Shown: positions 18,898-27,490, numbered from the stretch's first letter. The stretch is DNA of 64,000 nucleotides from an uncultured Rhizobium sp. (GCA_945952415.1 CAMFIF010000010.1:102570-166569); one strand, 5' to 3'. Translations and numbers: made by a program. Notes: generated from the letters alone by a model not told the origin.

Positions 18898-19631
18898 TTC
18901 GATTTTTCACGGTGCTCGCCACTCTGCTGATGGTTCCCACCGTCGCGGCTGCCCAGCAGCTTTCGACGAACATCCTGAATGTGCCCGTGGATGGCTCTGC
19001 CGCCGCCTGGATCATCCGTACCTTCGGCCTGCTCACCGTCCTCTCGATCGCCCCCGGCATCCTGATCATGGTGACGAGCTTTCCGCGCTTCATCATCGCC
19101 TTTTCGATCCTGCGTTCCGGCATGGGCCTCGCCTCCACGCCGTCGAACATGATCATTCTCAGCCTGTCGCTGTTCATGACCTTCTATGTCATGGCGCCGA
19201 CGCTGGACAAGGCCTGGCAGGACGGCGCCCAGCCGCTGCTCGACAACAAGATCACCGAGCAGGAAGCGGTCATCCGCATTGCCGAGCCCTTCCGCACCTT
19301 CATGAGCGCCAATACCCGCGACAAGGACCTGAAGCTCTTCGTGGATATCGCCCGCGAGCGGAACCAGTCGGTCGGCACCGGCGACAAGATCGATTACCGC
19401 GTGCTCGTGCCCGCCTTCATGATTTCGGAAATCCGTCGCGGCTTTGAAATCGGATTCCTCATCATCCTTCCCTTCCTGGTCATCGATCTGATCGTCGCCA
19501 CGATCACCATGGCGATGGGCATGATGATGCTGCCGCCCACCTCCATTTCTCTGCCCTTCAAGATCCTGTTCTTCGTCCTGATCGACGGCTGGAACCTGCT
19601 CGTCGGCAGCCTTGTGCGCTCATTTTCCTGA
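18894..19631 (+). CDS. fliP: Flagellar export gate protein FliP
   Basis: 245 aa. Cleavable signal peptide at the N-terminus, then four membrane segments and the classic motifs TSFPRFIIAFSILRSGMGLA and LVPAFMISEIRRGFEIGFLI. FliP forms the export pore with FliQ and FliR, which are encoded 25 kb downstream. Last gene of the flgB operon. Confidence 0.97.
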   Translation: MIRFFTVLATLLMVPTVAAAQQLSTNILNVPVDGSAAAWIIRTFGLLTVLSIAPGILIMVTSFPRFIIAFSILRSGMGLASTPSNMIILSLSLFMTFYVMAPTLDKAWQDGAQPLLDNKITEQEAVIRIAEPFRTFMSANTRDKDLKLFVDIARERNQSVGTGDKIDYRVLVPAFMISEIRRGFEIGFLIILPFLVIDLIVATITMAMGMMMLPPTSISLPFKILFFVLIDGWNLLVGSLVRSFS

Positions 19632-19694
19632 GGAAATCCGGGCTTTTTCCTTCCCGCGCGCCTTCGAAAATTAAAATCAAATCATCCCTGTTTC

Positions 19695-19713
19695 TTTACC
19701 CTTTGTTTACCAT
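19695..19713 (+). promoter_or_regulatory. CtrA-like box upstream of fla1
   Basis: TTTA-N7-TTTACCAT, one base off per half from the TTAA-N7-TTAACCAT form recognised by CtrA in other alphaproteobacteria. It lies about 200 bp before the fla1 start. Confidence 0.4.
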
Positions 19714-19849
19714 GGCATGCACCGTTCGAATGCTTCTGTCCAAATTAAGTTGTCTGAAATAATTTCCACGCATCATCATCATCACATGACGGGTTTGGTC
19801 TCCCCACGAGGAAAATGCGGAGCCGAGAGGCATGAAGCCATCTGTCATC

Positions 19850-19912
19850 ACCGGTGAAGTATCAAGTCCGGTATGTCCCTCCCATAGTTCTGCGTAAAAA
19901 GGGACAATCACT
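19850..19912 (+). promoter_or_regulatory. Structured fla1 leader with sequestered ribosome site
   Basis: ACCGG..CCGGT hairpin, then TGTCCCT pairing perfectly with AGGGACA, which contains the Shine-Dalgarno; loop 19 nt. This is the only one of nine leaders with a fully Watson-Crick 7-bp stem. Confidence 0.65.
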
Positions 19913-20875
19913 ATGTCTAGCATCATGACCAATTCTTCGGCGCTTGCGGCACTGTCTACCCTGCGTTCGATCGACCAGAGCCTGGAATCCACCCAGGGCG
20001 CGATCTCCTCGGGCTACCGCGTCAACACCGCCAAGGACAATGCGGCTTACTGGTCGATCGCCACGACCATGCGTTCGGACAACAAGGCGCTCTCCACCGT
20101 TCAGGACGCGCTTGGCCTGGCTTCGGCCAAGACCGACACGGCCTATTCCGGCCTCGACACGGCGATCAACATCGTTTCCGAAATCAAGGCCAAGCTGGTT
20201 GCCGCCCGTGAGCCGGGCGTGGACCGCGACAAGGTCAACAAGGAACTGACCGAACTGAAGAACCAGCTGGTTTCGGTTTCCCAGTCGGCTTCCTTCTCCG
20301 GTGAAAACTGGCTCTACAACGACTCCTCGACCGCTGTCGGCACGAAGGAAATGGTTGGCTCCTTCACCCGCAACAGCTCCGGCTCCGTTTCGGTCCAGAC
20401 CGTTGACTTCGACGCCTCCAAGGCGGTTCTGGTCGACACCAAGGTCGGCAGCCGCGGCCTGCTCACCGTGGGCGTCACCGTCCAGCAGCCCTCGGGCACG
20501 ACGACCTCCACCCAGACCTACTATCTGGTGAACGTCTCCTCGGCGACCGCTGCGACCGGCACGGAAGTGAAGATCTCCTCGGCCACCACCGACGACCAGG
20601 TCGAAGGCATGATCATGGCCGTGGACGCCACGCTGAAGAGCATGACCGACACCGCCGCCACGCTGGGCGCCGTCAACAAGCGCATCGACACGCAGAACAA
20701 CTTCGTGAAGTCGCTCTCCGACGTGATCGACAAGGGCGTCTCGAAGCTGGTGGATGCCGACATGAACGAGGAATCGACCAAGCTGAAGGCGCTGCAGACG
20801 CAGCAGCAGCTGGGCATCCAGGCGCTGTCGATCGCCAACAGCAATTCCCAGAATATCCTCTCGCTGTTCCGTTAA
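19913..20875 (+). CDS. Flagellin 1 of nine (FlaA-like)
   Basis: 320 aa filament protein exported through the type III gate. The N-terminal D0/D1 region (SSIMTNSSALAALSTLRSID) and the C-terminal D0 region (GIQALSIANSNSQNILSLFR) are typical of rhizobial flagellins; the middle is short. The first gene after fliP, in the place of flaA in Sinorhizobium. Its 3' portion (20483-20844) is identical at DNA level to fla8. No cysteine. Confidence 0.95.
   Translation: MSSIMTNSSALAALSTLRSIDQSLESTQGAISSGYRVNTAKDNAAYWSIATTMRSDNKALSTVQDALGLASAKTDTAYSGLDTAINIVSEIKAKLVAAREPGVDRDKVNKELTELKNQLVSVSQSASFSGENWLYNDSSTAVGTKEMVGSFTRNSSGSVSVQTVDFDASKAVLVDTKVGSRGLLTVGVTVQQPSGTTTSTQTYYLVNVSSATAATGTEVKISSATTDDQVEGMIMAVDATLKSMTDTAATLGAVNKRIDTQNNFVKSLSDVIDKGVSKLVDADMNEESTKLKALQTQQQLGIQALSIANSNSQNILSLFR
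20483..20844 (+). repeat. 362-bp exact direct repeat, copy 1 (fla1)
   Basis: Base-for-base identical to 29692-30053 in fla8, covering the variable middle and the C-terminal domain, while the 5' parts of the two genes differ at many silent sites. Pattern of recent gene conversion. Confidence 0.9.
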
Positions 20876-20905
20876 TCGGCAGCTTTCAGGATCTGAAACC
20901 CGAGG

Positions 20906-20932
20906 GGGCCGCGCCAAAAGCGCGGCCCTTTT
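20906..20932 (+). terminator. Terminator of fla1
   Basis: GGGCCGCGC-caaaa-GCGCGGCCC followed by TTTT; perfect 9-bp stem, 30 bp after the stop. Confidence 0.88.
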
Positions 20933-21084
20933 CGCATGCGCGCCTTTTTCCGTTATAAATCAGTAGATTAAAAAATAAGAACAAAAAACATTAGAGATTT
21001 ACGTGTCATTAACCACGTTTGTTTAGAAAGTAGTCATACGGCAACGGACGGGCCAAACAGCAAGCGCCACAGCATGATGCACCC

Positions 21085-21151
21085 CGTTGCCCACGGTATA
21101 GAGTCCGTAATGTCCCTGTTATTCATCATTTTAGCCAAAGGGGCACTTATC
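21085..21151 (+). promoter_or_regulatory. Structured fla2 leader with sequestered ribosome site
   Basis: TGTCCCT at 21111 pairs with AGGGGCA at 21139 (one G-U pair), loop 21 nt. The upstream CCGG hairpin of other leaders is weaker here. A TTAACCAC half-box lies at 21009. Confidence 0.55.
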
Positions 21152-22096
21152 ATGACGAGCATTTTGACCAACAACGCCGCCATCGCGGCGCTCGCTACTC
21201 TGCGCGGCATCAACTCCAACCTGGAAGACACCCAGAACCATGTCTCTTCCGGTCTGCGCATTGGTGAAGCGGCAGACAACGCCGCCTACTGGTCGATTGC
21301 GTCCACGATGAAGTCGGACAAGGGATCGCTGGATACCGTATCGGATGCACTGGGCCTCGCCACGGCCAAGGTCGATACGGCCTATAACGGCCTGAACCAG
21401 GTGAAAGACCTGCTGGCCGAAATCCGCAACAAGCTCACCCTCGCGCAGGAATCGGGCGTCGACCGCTCGAAGGTCTTCGATGAAATCACCCAGCTGAAGC
21501 AGCAGATCACCACGGTCGCCACCTCCTCCTCCTTCTCCGGGGAAAACTGGCTGAACAACACGGGCACCAACGCCATCGGCACGAAGGATATGGTCGGCTC
21601 CTTCACCCGTGACGGTTCGGGCAACGTCTCCCTGCAGATGATCTCCTTCGATGCCTCCGCATCCTGCCTTATCGACAAGAACACCGCCTCGCGTGGCATT
21701 CTCACCATGGCCAATACCGTCGGCACCAACAAATACCATCTTATCCTTGCAACCGGCGGCACCGCGCCGAACGGCTCCAATGAAATCACGCTCGCCAATG
21801 CCACATCCACCGCCATTATCGGTGAAATGATGCAGGCGGTCAGCACCATGTTCAACTCGGTGGTGAATGTGTCGGGCACGCTCGGTGCGTCCAAGGCGCG
21901 CATCGACAGCCAAGCGAACTTCGTCAAGACACTGTCGGAAACCATCGACAAAGGCGTGTCGAAGCTGGTCGATGCGGACATGAACGAGGAATCGACCCGG
22001 CTCAAGGCGCTGCAGACGCAGCAGCAGCTCGGCATCCAGTCCCTGTCCATCGCCAACAGCACGGCACAGAACCTCATGCAGCTCTTCCGGTCCTAA
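21152..22096 (+). CDS. Flagellin 2 of nine
   Basis: 314 aa from the ATG at 21152 (MTSILTNNAAIAALATLRGI), chosen because it sits right after the AAGGGGCA site shared by all nine genes; the track start at 21074 reads through the leader. More diverged from the others than fla4 to fla6 are from each other. It contains one cysteine in the middle region (DASASCLIDKN), rare for an exported filament protein. C-terminus GIQSLSIANSTAQNLMQLFR. Confidence 0.94.
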   Translation: MTSILTNNAAIAALATLRGINSNLEDTQNHVSSGLRIGEAADNAAYWSIASTMKSDKGSLDTVSDALGLATAKVDTAYNGLNQVKDLLAEIRNKLTLAQESGVDRSKVFDEITQLKQQITTVATSSSFSGENWLNNTGTNAIGTKDMVGSFTRDGSGNVSLQMISFDASASCLIDKNTASRGILTMANTVGTNKYHLILATGGTAPNGSNEITLANATSTAIIGEMMQAVSTMFNSVVNVSGTLGASKARIDSQANFVKTLSETIDKGVSKLVDADMNEESTRLKALQTQQQLGIQSLSIANSTAQNLMQLFRS

Positions 22097-22140
22097 GGCT
22101 GGTTCCAAAGGTAGTGCGTTACAGCCAAGACTGAAGAAAC

Positions 22141-22171
22141 GGGGGCGGCAAAACCGCCCCCGAACTTTTTT
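22141..22171 (+). terminator. Terminator of fla2
   Basis: GGGGGCGG-caaaa-CCGCCCCC followed by GAACTTTTTT. Confidence 0.88.
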
Positions 22172-22290
22172 AAAAAAGAAAATTAGAAAGCAAGAAACTG
22201 TTAAGATCCGAATGTTAGAAAATAATCACACAACGATGATTGGTGCCTACGGGGAAAACAAGCATCAACAGGCATGAAGCCGCCTTTCGT

Positions 22291-22351
22291 TGCCGGTATC
22301 AAATCCGGATGTCCCTTCCAATGTTTCGCGTATAGCCAAGGGGCAATCATC
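22291..22351 (+). promoter_or_regulatory. Structured fla3 leader with sequestered ribosome site
   Basis: CCGG..CCGG small hairpin, then TGTCCCT (22310) against AGGGGCA (22339), loop 22 nt. No full CtrA-like box is seen upstream of this gene. Confidence 0.6.
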
Positions 22352-23287
22352 ATGACCAGCATTATGACCAATTCTTCCGCACTGTCTGCACTCGCGACCC
22401 TGCGCACGATCGATACGAACATGGGCAACACCCAGAACCGTATCTCCACGGGTCTTCGCGTCGGCTCCGCTGCGGACAACGCGGCCTATTGGGCCATCGC
22501 CACCACCATGAAATCCGATGCCGCAGCACTCTCCACCGTCAACGACGCGCTGGGTCTCGGCCTGGCCAAGGTGGAAGCGGCCTATACCGGTCTCGATACC
22601 GTCAAGGACATTCTCACCCAGATCAAGAGCAAGCTGGTGACCGCCAACGAACCCGGCGCCGACCGCACCAAGATCAATGCGGAAATCACCCAGCTCAAGG
22701 AGCAGATCAAGACCACGGCGGCCTCCGCCGCCTTCTCCGGCGAAAACTGGCTTTACAACAACTCGACCACCGCCATGGCGACCTCGAAGGACATCGTCGG
22801 CTCCTTTACCCGCGACGCGTCCGGCAATGTAGCGATCCAGACGATTTCTTTTGCAACGGCTCAGTCGAATCTGATCGACGGTACCCAGGCGAACGGCATC
22901 CTGAGCCAGAAGCGCACCAACTCCGGCAACTTCTGGCTTGTCCAGTGCCCCGCCAACTCGAACGCTACCGGCAACGAAATCAAGGTGGATGCGAGCACCG
23001 CCGCAACCGACCTCGCCAACATGCAGACCTCGCTGGAAGCCATGCTCTCGGACGTGATCAAGGGTGCTTCGACGCTGGGTGCGATCAAGTCGCGCATCGA
23101 AAACCAGACGAACTTCTTGAAGGGTCTCAACGAAACCTTCCAGAAGGGTATCGGCAATCTGGTGGATGCCGACATGAACGAGGAATCGACCAAGCTGAAG
23201 GCGCTGCAAACGCAGCAGCAGCTGGGCATCCAGGCGCTCTCGATCGCCAACAGCAGCGCCCAGAACATCATGCAGCTCTTCCGCTAA
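22352..23287 (+). CDS. Flagellin 3 of nine
   Basis: 311 aa from the ATG at 22352, the shortest of the set. N-terminus MTSIMTNSSALSALATLRTI, C-terminus GIQALSIANSSAQNIMQLFR. The middle region carries a cysteine (FWLVQCPANSNATG). Complete and in frame. Likely a minor filament protein, but relative expression cannot be told from sequence. Confidence 0.94.
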   Translation: MTSIMTNSSALSALATLRTIDTNMGNTQNRISTGLRVGSAADNAAYWAIATTMKSDAAALSTVNDALGLGLAKVEAAYTGLDTVKDILTQIKSKLVTANEPGADRTKINAEITQLKEQIKTTAASAAFSGENWLYNNSTTAMATSKDIVGSFTRDASGNVAIQTISFATAQSNLIDGTQANGILSQKRTNSGNFWLVQCPANSNATGNEIKVDASTAATDLANMQTSLEAMLSDVIKGASTLGAIKSRIENQTNFLKGLNETFQKGIGNLVDADMNEESTKLKALQTQQQLGIQALSIANSSAQNIMQLFR

Positions 23288-23311
23288 GCGAAGCCGCTTT
23301 TTTTTGGATTT

Positions 23312-23360
23312 CGAAGGCCGCCGGGGCAACCCGGCGGCCTTCGTCGTTCTGTTTCCCCTT
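23312..23360 (+). terminator. Terminator of fla3
   Basis: Very strong hairpin: 14-bp perfect stem CGAAGGCCGCCGGG/CCCGGCGGCCTTCG closed by a GCAA tetraloop, followed by a T-rich run (TCGTTCTGTTTCC). Confidence 0.85.
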
Positions 23361-23420
23361 TCCGAGCGGGACAGCGCGCCTCTTCGCCCCGCCGCCGCCT
23401 TGCGCCAGGCTTGCCTTTGG

Positions 23421-23435
23421 TTAAAGAACAGTTAA
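23421..23435 (+). promoter_or_regulatory. CtrA-like box upstream of fla4
   Basis: TTAA-agaacag-TTAA, exact TTAA-N7-TTAA, ending 165 bp before the start codon. Followed by TTATATCTTGAAGGATAAG, shared with fla5. Confidence 0.55.
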
Positions 23436-23539
23436 ATTATATCTTGAAGGATAAGTAAAACACGATAAAAGATTGGTCATGAAGCGGCAGCCGGACGACT
23501 GGATACCAGACCCGGCCGACATGATGTCATGAGCCGCCC

Positions 23540-23600
23540 CCGGTCCCTCCCGGAATGTCCCTATTTTACGAAAGCATAAGCCGAACAGGGGCGTATTTTC
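23540..23600 (+). promoter_or_regulatory. Structured fla4 leader with sequestered ribosome site
   Basis: TGTCCCT (23556) against AGGGGCG (23587), loop 24 nt. Belongs to the fla4/5/6 leader subtype ending CCGAACAGGGGCGTATTTTC. Confidence 0.6.
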
Positions 23601-24602
23601 ATGACCAGCATATTGACCAATGTGGCGGCACTCGGTGCATTGCAGACGCTCCGCACCATCGACCAGAACATGGAAGCCACCCAGGACCAGATTTCCTCGG
23701 GTTACCGCGTAAAGGATGCCTCGGAAAATGCGGCCTATTGGTCCATTTCATCCTCGATGAAATCCGACCAGAGTTCCATGGGCACCATCGTGGACGCGCT
23801 TGGCCTTGCCGCCGCCAAGACGGACACGACCTATGCCGGCCTCAACCAGACCATCGACCTTCTGAAGAAGATCAAGGACAAGATGGTGACGGCCAGCGAA
23901 CCGGGCGTGGACCGCGACAAGGTGGGCAATGAAATCGACCAGCTGAAGAAGCAGCTGGTCTCTGTCGGCATGTCCGCCTCCTTCTCCGGTGAGAACTGGC
24001 TCTACAACTCGACCACCGGCACGTTCCCGACGAAGAAGATGGTCGGAGCGCTCACCCGCAATGCCTCCGGCCAGATCGGCATCGAAACCATCGATTTCAA
24101 CGCCGCCAATTCCATTCTTCTCGACAAGGGCGATGCCCGCCGCGGCCTCCTGACCAACCGCAACACGATTGACGACACCGGGGATATCTTCAACTACTTC
24201 CTCGTGAACATCACCTCCCAGACGACAGCCAACCAGGGGGTAACGGCAGGCACGACCAACAACACCACCACCTATTCGGCGGCGGAAATCGTCGTCAGCA
24301 GCGCGGTGACCGACAAGCAGCTGTCCGCCATGCTGAAATCTGTCGACAATATCCTGAAGACGGTCACCAACGTGACCGCCGAACTCGGCGCCATCAAGGC
24401 CCGCGTCGATTCGCAGACCAACTTCGTGAAGGATCTCGTCTCGGTGATCGAGAAGGGGGTCGGCCAGCTGGTCGATGCCGACATGAACGAGGCCTCGACG
24501 AGGCTGAAGGCGCTCCAGACCCAGCAGCAGCTCGGTATCCAGTCGCTCTCGATCGCCAACACCAATGCATCGAACATCATGCAGCTCTTCCGCAACGGCT
24601 AA
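23601..24602 (+). CDS. Flagellin 4 of nine
   Basis: 333 aa, the longest of the set. N-terminus MTSILTNVAALGALQTLRTI, C-terminus GIQSLSIANTNASNIMQLFR followed by NG. Forms a close subfamily with fla5 and fla6; the last 166 coding bases (24435-24600) are identical in all three. The middle region (FNYFLVNITSQTTANQG) is unique. No cysteine. Confidence 0.95.
   Translation: MTSILTNVAALGALQTLRTIDQNMEATQDQISSGYRVKDASENAAYWSISSSMKSDQSSMGTIVDALGLAAAKTDTTYAGLNQTIDLLKKIKDKMVTASEPGVDRDKVGNEIDQLKKQLVSVGMSASFSGENWLYNSTTGTFPTKKMVGALTRNASGQIGIETIDFNAANSILLDKGDARRGLLTNRNTIDDTGDIFNYFLVNITSQTTANQGVTAGTTNNTTTYSAAEIVVSSAVTDKQLSAMLKSVDNILKTVTNVTAELGAIKARVDSQTNFVKDLVSVIEKGVGQLVDADMNEASTRLKALQTQQQLGIQSLSIANTNASNIMQLFRNG
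24435..24600 (+). repeat. 166-bp exact repeat, fla4 copy
   Basis: Identical to 25849-26014 (fla5) and 27295-27460 (fla6), encoding the C-terminal D0/D1 part. Identity also at silent positions points to gene conversion. Confidence 0.9.
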
Positions 24603-24629
24603 ACGCCGCCCCACCGCGCCAAGAGAATA

Positions 24630-24654
24630 GGCCGCCTCCACCGGGGCGGCCTTT
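24630..24654 (+). terminator. Terminator of fla4
   Basis: GGCCGCC-N8-GGCGGCC followed by TTT. The same hairpin follows fla5, part of the duplicated unit. Confidence 0.75.
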
Positions 24655-24685
24655 GCGTTTCCTGCGCCGCTTCGGCTGTGTCATC

Positions 24686-24770
24686 GTCATGATCGGGCTC
24701 GTCCCGAGCATCTGCCAAGCTATTGATCCTGTTCGACCTCGCAGAACCTCGGGACAAGCCCGAGGATGAC
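24686..24770. repeat. REP-like palindromic element, copy 1
   Basis: 85-bp inverted-repeat element: left arm GTCATgaTCGGGCTCGTCCCGAGcATCTGC, right arm ending CTCGGGACAAGCCCGAGGATGAC. Each arm is itself a CTCGGG/CCCGAG hairpin. The class is common between genes in Rhizobiales. A better preserved copy of the same length lies at 26099. Confidence 0.85.
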
Positions 24771-24844
24771 GGAGTGTGGGATAAACGGGCGGCCTTCGGC
24801 GCGTGTGGCTCCATCCGCGAGCCTTGCCCAGAGCTTGCCTATGG

Positions 24845-24859
24845 TTAGTGGAACGTTAA
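24845..24859 (+). promoter_or_regulatory. CtrA-like box upstream of fla5
   Basis: TTAG-tggaacg-TTAA, one base off the full box, ending 161 bp before the start. Confidence 0.5.
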
Positions 24860-24950
24860 TTTATATCTTGATGGATAAGTAAACTTAGATACAAAGACAG
24901 GGAGCGGCAGCCGGAAGACGCACTATCCCCGGCGGACATGACGTTATATC

Positions 24951-25020
24951 GCCGCGCCCCGGTTCATCCGGAATGTCCCTTTTTCCAAAAAAAGAATGAG
25001 CCGAACAGGGGCGTATTTTC
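24951..25020 (+). promoter_or_regulatory. Structured fla5 leader with sequestered ribosome site
   Basis: TGTCCCT (24974) against AGGGGCG (25007), loop 26 nt. Confidence 0.6.
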
Positions 25021-25248
25021 ATGACCAGCATATTGACCAATGTAGCGGCGCTCGGCGCGCTGCAGACGCTTCGCACCATCGACCTGAACATGGAAAAGAC
25101 CCAGGACCAGATTTCCTCGGGCTATCGGGTCAAGGATGCCTCCGACAATGCAGCCTATTGGTCGATTGCGACGGGGATGAAGTCCGACCAGTCCTCCATG
25201 GGCACCGTGGTGGATGCGCTTGGCCTTGCCGCCGCCAAGACCGACACG
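24951..25248 (+). repeat. 298-bp exact direct repeat, copy 1 (fla5 leader and 5' end)
   Basis: Identical to 26397-26694, covering 70 bp of leader and 76 codons of fla5/fla6. The genes then diverge through the middle. Confidence 0.9.
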
Positions 25249-26016
25249 GCCTATGCGGGTCTCAACCAGACCATCGACCTTCTGAAGAAGATCAAGGACA
25301 AGATGATCACCGCGAGCGAGCCCGGCGTCGACCGCGACAAGGTTGGCACCGAGATCGACCAGTTGAAGCAGCAGCTGATTTCCGTGAGCAAGTCGGCCGC
25401 TTTCTCCGGCGAAAACTGGATCTACAACACGGCGAGCGCCGCCATGCCGACCAAGAAGATGGTGGGCGCGCTCACCCGTTCTTCGTCGGGCCAGATCGGC
25501 ATCCAGACCATCGATTTCAATGCCGCCAATTCCGTACTCGTCGATCAGGATACGGCGGAACGGGGAATCCTCACCAAACGCTATGAATTCAACCCCACCG
25601 CGACCAGCACGGCCAGCTATTATCTGGTAGACGCCGGCTCCACCCACGCGGCAGGCAACGGCATCACCTTCAACAACAACACCTACACCGCGCCTGCGGA
25701 AATCACCGTCAATTCCACCGTCACCGACACGAAGCTCGCCCAGATGCTGACCACCGTGGACGGCATCCTGAAAAGCGTCGTGAACATCACGGCGGAGCTC
25801 GGCGCGATCAAGTCGCGCGTCGATTCGCAGACCAACTTCGTCAAGGACCTCGTCTCGGTGATCGAGAAGGGGGTCGGCCAGCTGGTCGATGCCGACATGA
25901 ACGAGGCCTCGACGAGGCTGAAGGCGCTCCAGACCCAGCAGCAGCTCGGTATCCAGTCGCTCTCGATCGCCAACACCAATGCATCGAACATCATGCAGCT
26001 CTTCCGCAACGGCTGA
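25021..26016 (+). CDS. Flagellin 5 of nine
   Basis: 331 aa, intact. Identical to fla6 in its first 76 codons and last 55, with a distinct middle (NPTATSTASYYLVDAGSTHA). This mosaic pattern suggests exchange of conserved ends with fla6 while the exposed middle is kept different. No cysteine. Own leader and terminator. Confidence 0.95.
   Translation: MTSILTNVAALGALQTLRTIDLNMEKTQDQISSGYRVKDASDNAAYWSIATGMKSDQSSMGTVVDALGLAAAKTDTAYAGLNQTIDLLKKIKDKMITASEPGVDRDKVGTEIDQLKQQLISVSKSAAFSGENWIYNTASAAMPTKKMVGALTRSSSGQIGIQTIDFNAANSVLVDQDTAERGILTKRYEFNPTATSTASYYLVDAGSTHAAGNGITFNNNTYTAPAEITVNSTVTDTKLAQMLTTVDGILKSVVNITAELGAIKSRVDSQTNFVKDLVSVIEKGVGQLVDADMNEASTRLKALQTQQQLGIQSLSIANTNASNIMQLFRNG
25849..26014 (+). 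repeat. 166-bp exact repeat, fla5 copy
   Basis: See 24435-24600; identical in fla4, fla5 and fla6. Confidence 0.9.
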
Positions 26017-26043
26017 TGCCGTCATGCTCCGCAGAGCAGAAAA

Positions 26044-26068
26044 GGCCGCCTCCACCGGGGCGGCCTTG
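26044..26068 (+). terminator. Terminator of fla5
   Basis: GGCCGCC-N8-GGCGGCC followed by TT; near-copy of the fla4 terminator. Confidence 0.7.
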
Positions 26069-26098
26069 CGTTTCCTGCGTCGCTTCGGCTGTTTCGTC

Positions 26099-26183
26099 GT
26101 CATGCTCGGGCTTGTCCCGAGCATCTGCCAAGCTGTTGATCCTTTTCAACGTAGCAGATCCTCGGGACAAGCCCGAGGATGAC
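26099..26183. repeat. REP-like palindromic element, copy 2
   Basis: 85 bp with 30-nt inverted arms (GTCATGCTCGGGCTTGTCCC.. / ..CTCGGGACAAGCCCGAGGATGAC) that differ at only two positions. Flanking DNA (TTTCCTGCGtCGCTTCGGCT) is also shared with copy 1, so the element was copied together with the flagellin unit rather than inserted twice. Confidence 0.88.
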
Positions 26184-26288
26184 GCGGAGTGAGGAGTCCC
26201 CCCGTGATGACGCGGGCACTGCCGCCACCGGGGCGGCCATTGTGGCTCCTGGCTCCCGTCGCGAGCCTTGCCCGAGGCTTATGTATGG

Positions 26289-26303
26289 TTAATGCATCGT
26301 TAA
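26289..26303 (+). promoter_or_regulatory. CtrA-like box upstream of fla6
   Basis: TTAA-tgcatcg-TTAA, exact full box, ending 163 bp before the start. Confidence 0.55.
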
Positions 26304-26396
26304 TTTAATACTTGTTTGATAAGAGAAATAAGATAAAAGGAAAAGCATGAGGCGGCAGCCGGGGATGGAAGATGCCCGGCGGACATGAGGTCGCAA

Positions 26397-26466
26397 GCCG
26401 CGCCCCGGTTCATCCGGAATGTCCCTTTTTCCAAAAAAAGAATGAGCCGAACAGGGGCGTATTTTC
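26397..26466 (+). promoter_or_regulatory. Structured fla6 leader with sequestered ribosome site
   Basis: Same sequence as the fla5 leader: TGTCCCT (26420) against AGGGGCG, loop 26 nt. Confidence 0.6.
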
Positions 26467-26694
26467 ATGACCAGCATATTGACCAATGTAGCGGCGCTCG
26501 GCGCGCTGCAGACGCTTCGCACCATCGACCTGAACATGGAAAAGACCCAGGACCAGATTTCCTCGGGCTATCGGGTCAAGGATGCCTCCGACAATGCAGC
26601 CTATTGGTCGATTGCGACGGGGATGAAGTCCGACCAGTCCTCCATGGGCACCGTGGTGGATGCGCTTGGCCTTGCCGCCGCCAAGACCGACACG
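26397..26694 (+). repeat. 298-bp exact direct repeat, copy 2 (fla6 leader and 5' end)
   Basis: Identical to 24951-25248. Confidence 0.9.
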
Positions 26695-27462
26695 ACCTAT
26701 GCCGGCCTCAACCAGACCATCGACCTTCTGAAGAAGATCAAGGACAAGCTGGTGACCGCGAGCGAGCCCGGCGTCGACCGCGCCAAGGTGGGCAATGAAA
26801 TCGAGCAGCTGAAGAAACAGCTGGTTTCCGTCAGCAAGTCGGCCGCTTTCTCCGGCGAAAACTGGATCTACAACACGGCGAGCACTGCCATGCCGACCAA
26901 GAAGATGGTGGGCGCGCTCACCCGTTCCTCGTCGGGCCAGATCGGCATCCAGACCATCGATTTCAACGCCGCCAATTCCGTGCTCATCGATCAGGATACG
27001 GCCGATCGGGGTCTGCTGACCCAATTCGTGCCCTTCAACCCCACCACGTCGACCACCGCGAACTGGTACCTGCTCAACGTCGGATCCACCAGTTCGGCCG
27101 GCAGCGGCACCACCTTCAGCAACAACAACAACACCGCCCCCACCGAGATCATCGTTGATGCCAGCGTGACGGATGTAAAGCTCGGCCAGATGCTGGCCGT
27201 GGTGGATACGATCCTGAAGAATGTCACCAACGTGACCGCCGAACTCGGCGCGATCAAGGCCCGTGTCGATTCGCAGACCAATTTCGTCAAGGACCTCGTC
27301 TCGGTGATCGAGAAGGGGGTCGGCCAGCTGGTCGATGCCGACATGAACGAGGCCTCGACGAGGCTGAAGGCGCTCCAGACCCAGCAGCAGCTCGGTATCC
27401 AGTCGCTCTCGATCGCCAACACCAATGCATCGAACATCATGCAGCTCTTCCGCAACGGCTGA
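26467..27462 (+). CDS. Flagellin 6 of nine
   Basis: 331 aa, intact, sister of fla5. Unique middle (TTSTTANWYLLNVGSTSSAG). Its later part (KARVDSQTNF) is closer to fla4 than to fla5, so the gene looks like a mosaic of fla4-like and fla5-like segments. No cysteine. Confidence 0.95.
   Translation: MTSILTNVAALGALQTLRTIDLNMEKTQDQISSGYRVKDASDNAAYWSIATGMKSDQSSMGTVVDALGLAAAKTDTTYAGLNQTIDLLKKIKDKLVTASEPGVDRAKVGNEIEQLKKQLVSVSKSAAFSGENWIYNTASTAMPTKKMVGALTRSSSGQIGIQTIDFNAANSVLIDQDTADRGLLTQFVPFNPTTSTTANWYLLNVGSTSSAGSGTTFSNNNNTAPTEIIVDASVTDVKLGQMLAVVDTILKNVTNVTAELGAIKARVDSQTNFVKDLVSVIEKGVGQLVDADMNEASTRLKALQTQQQLGIQSLSIANTNASNIMQLFRNG
27295..27460 (+). repeat. 166-bp exact repeat, fla6 copy
   Basis: See 24435-24600. 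Confidence 0.9.
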
Positions 27463-27490
27463 CGACGCATTTCAAAAACCCCGAATCTTG

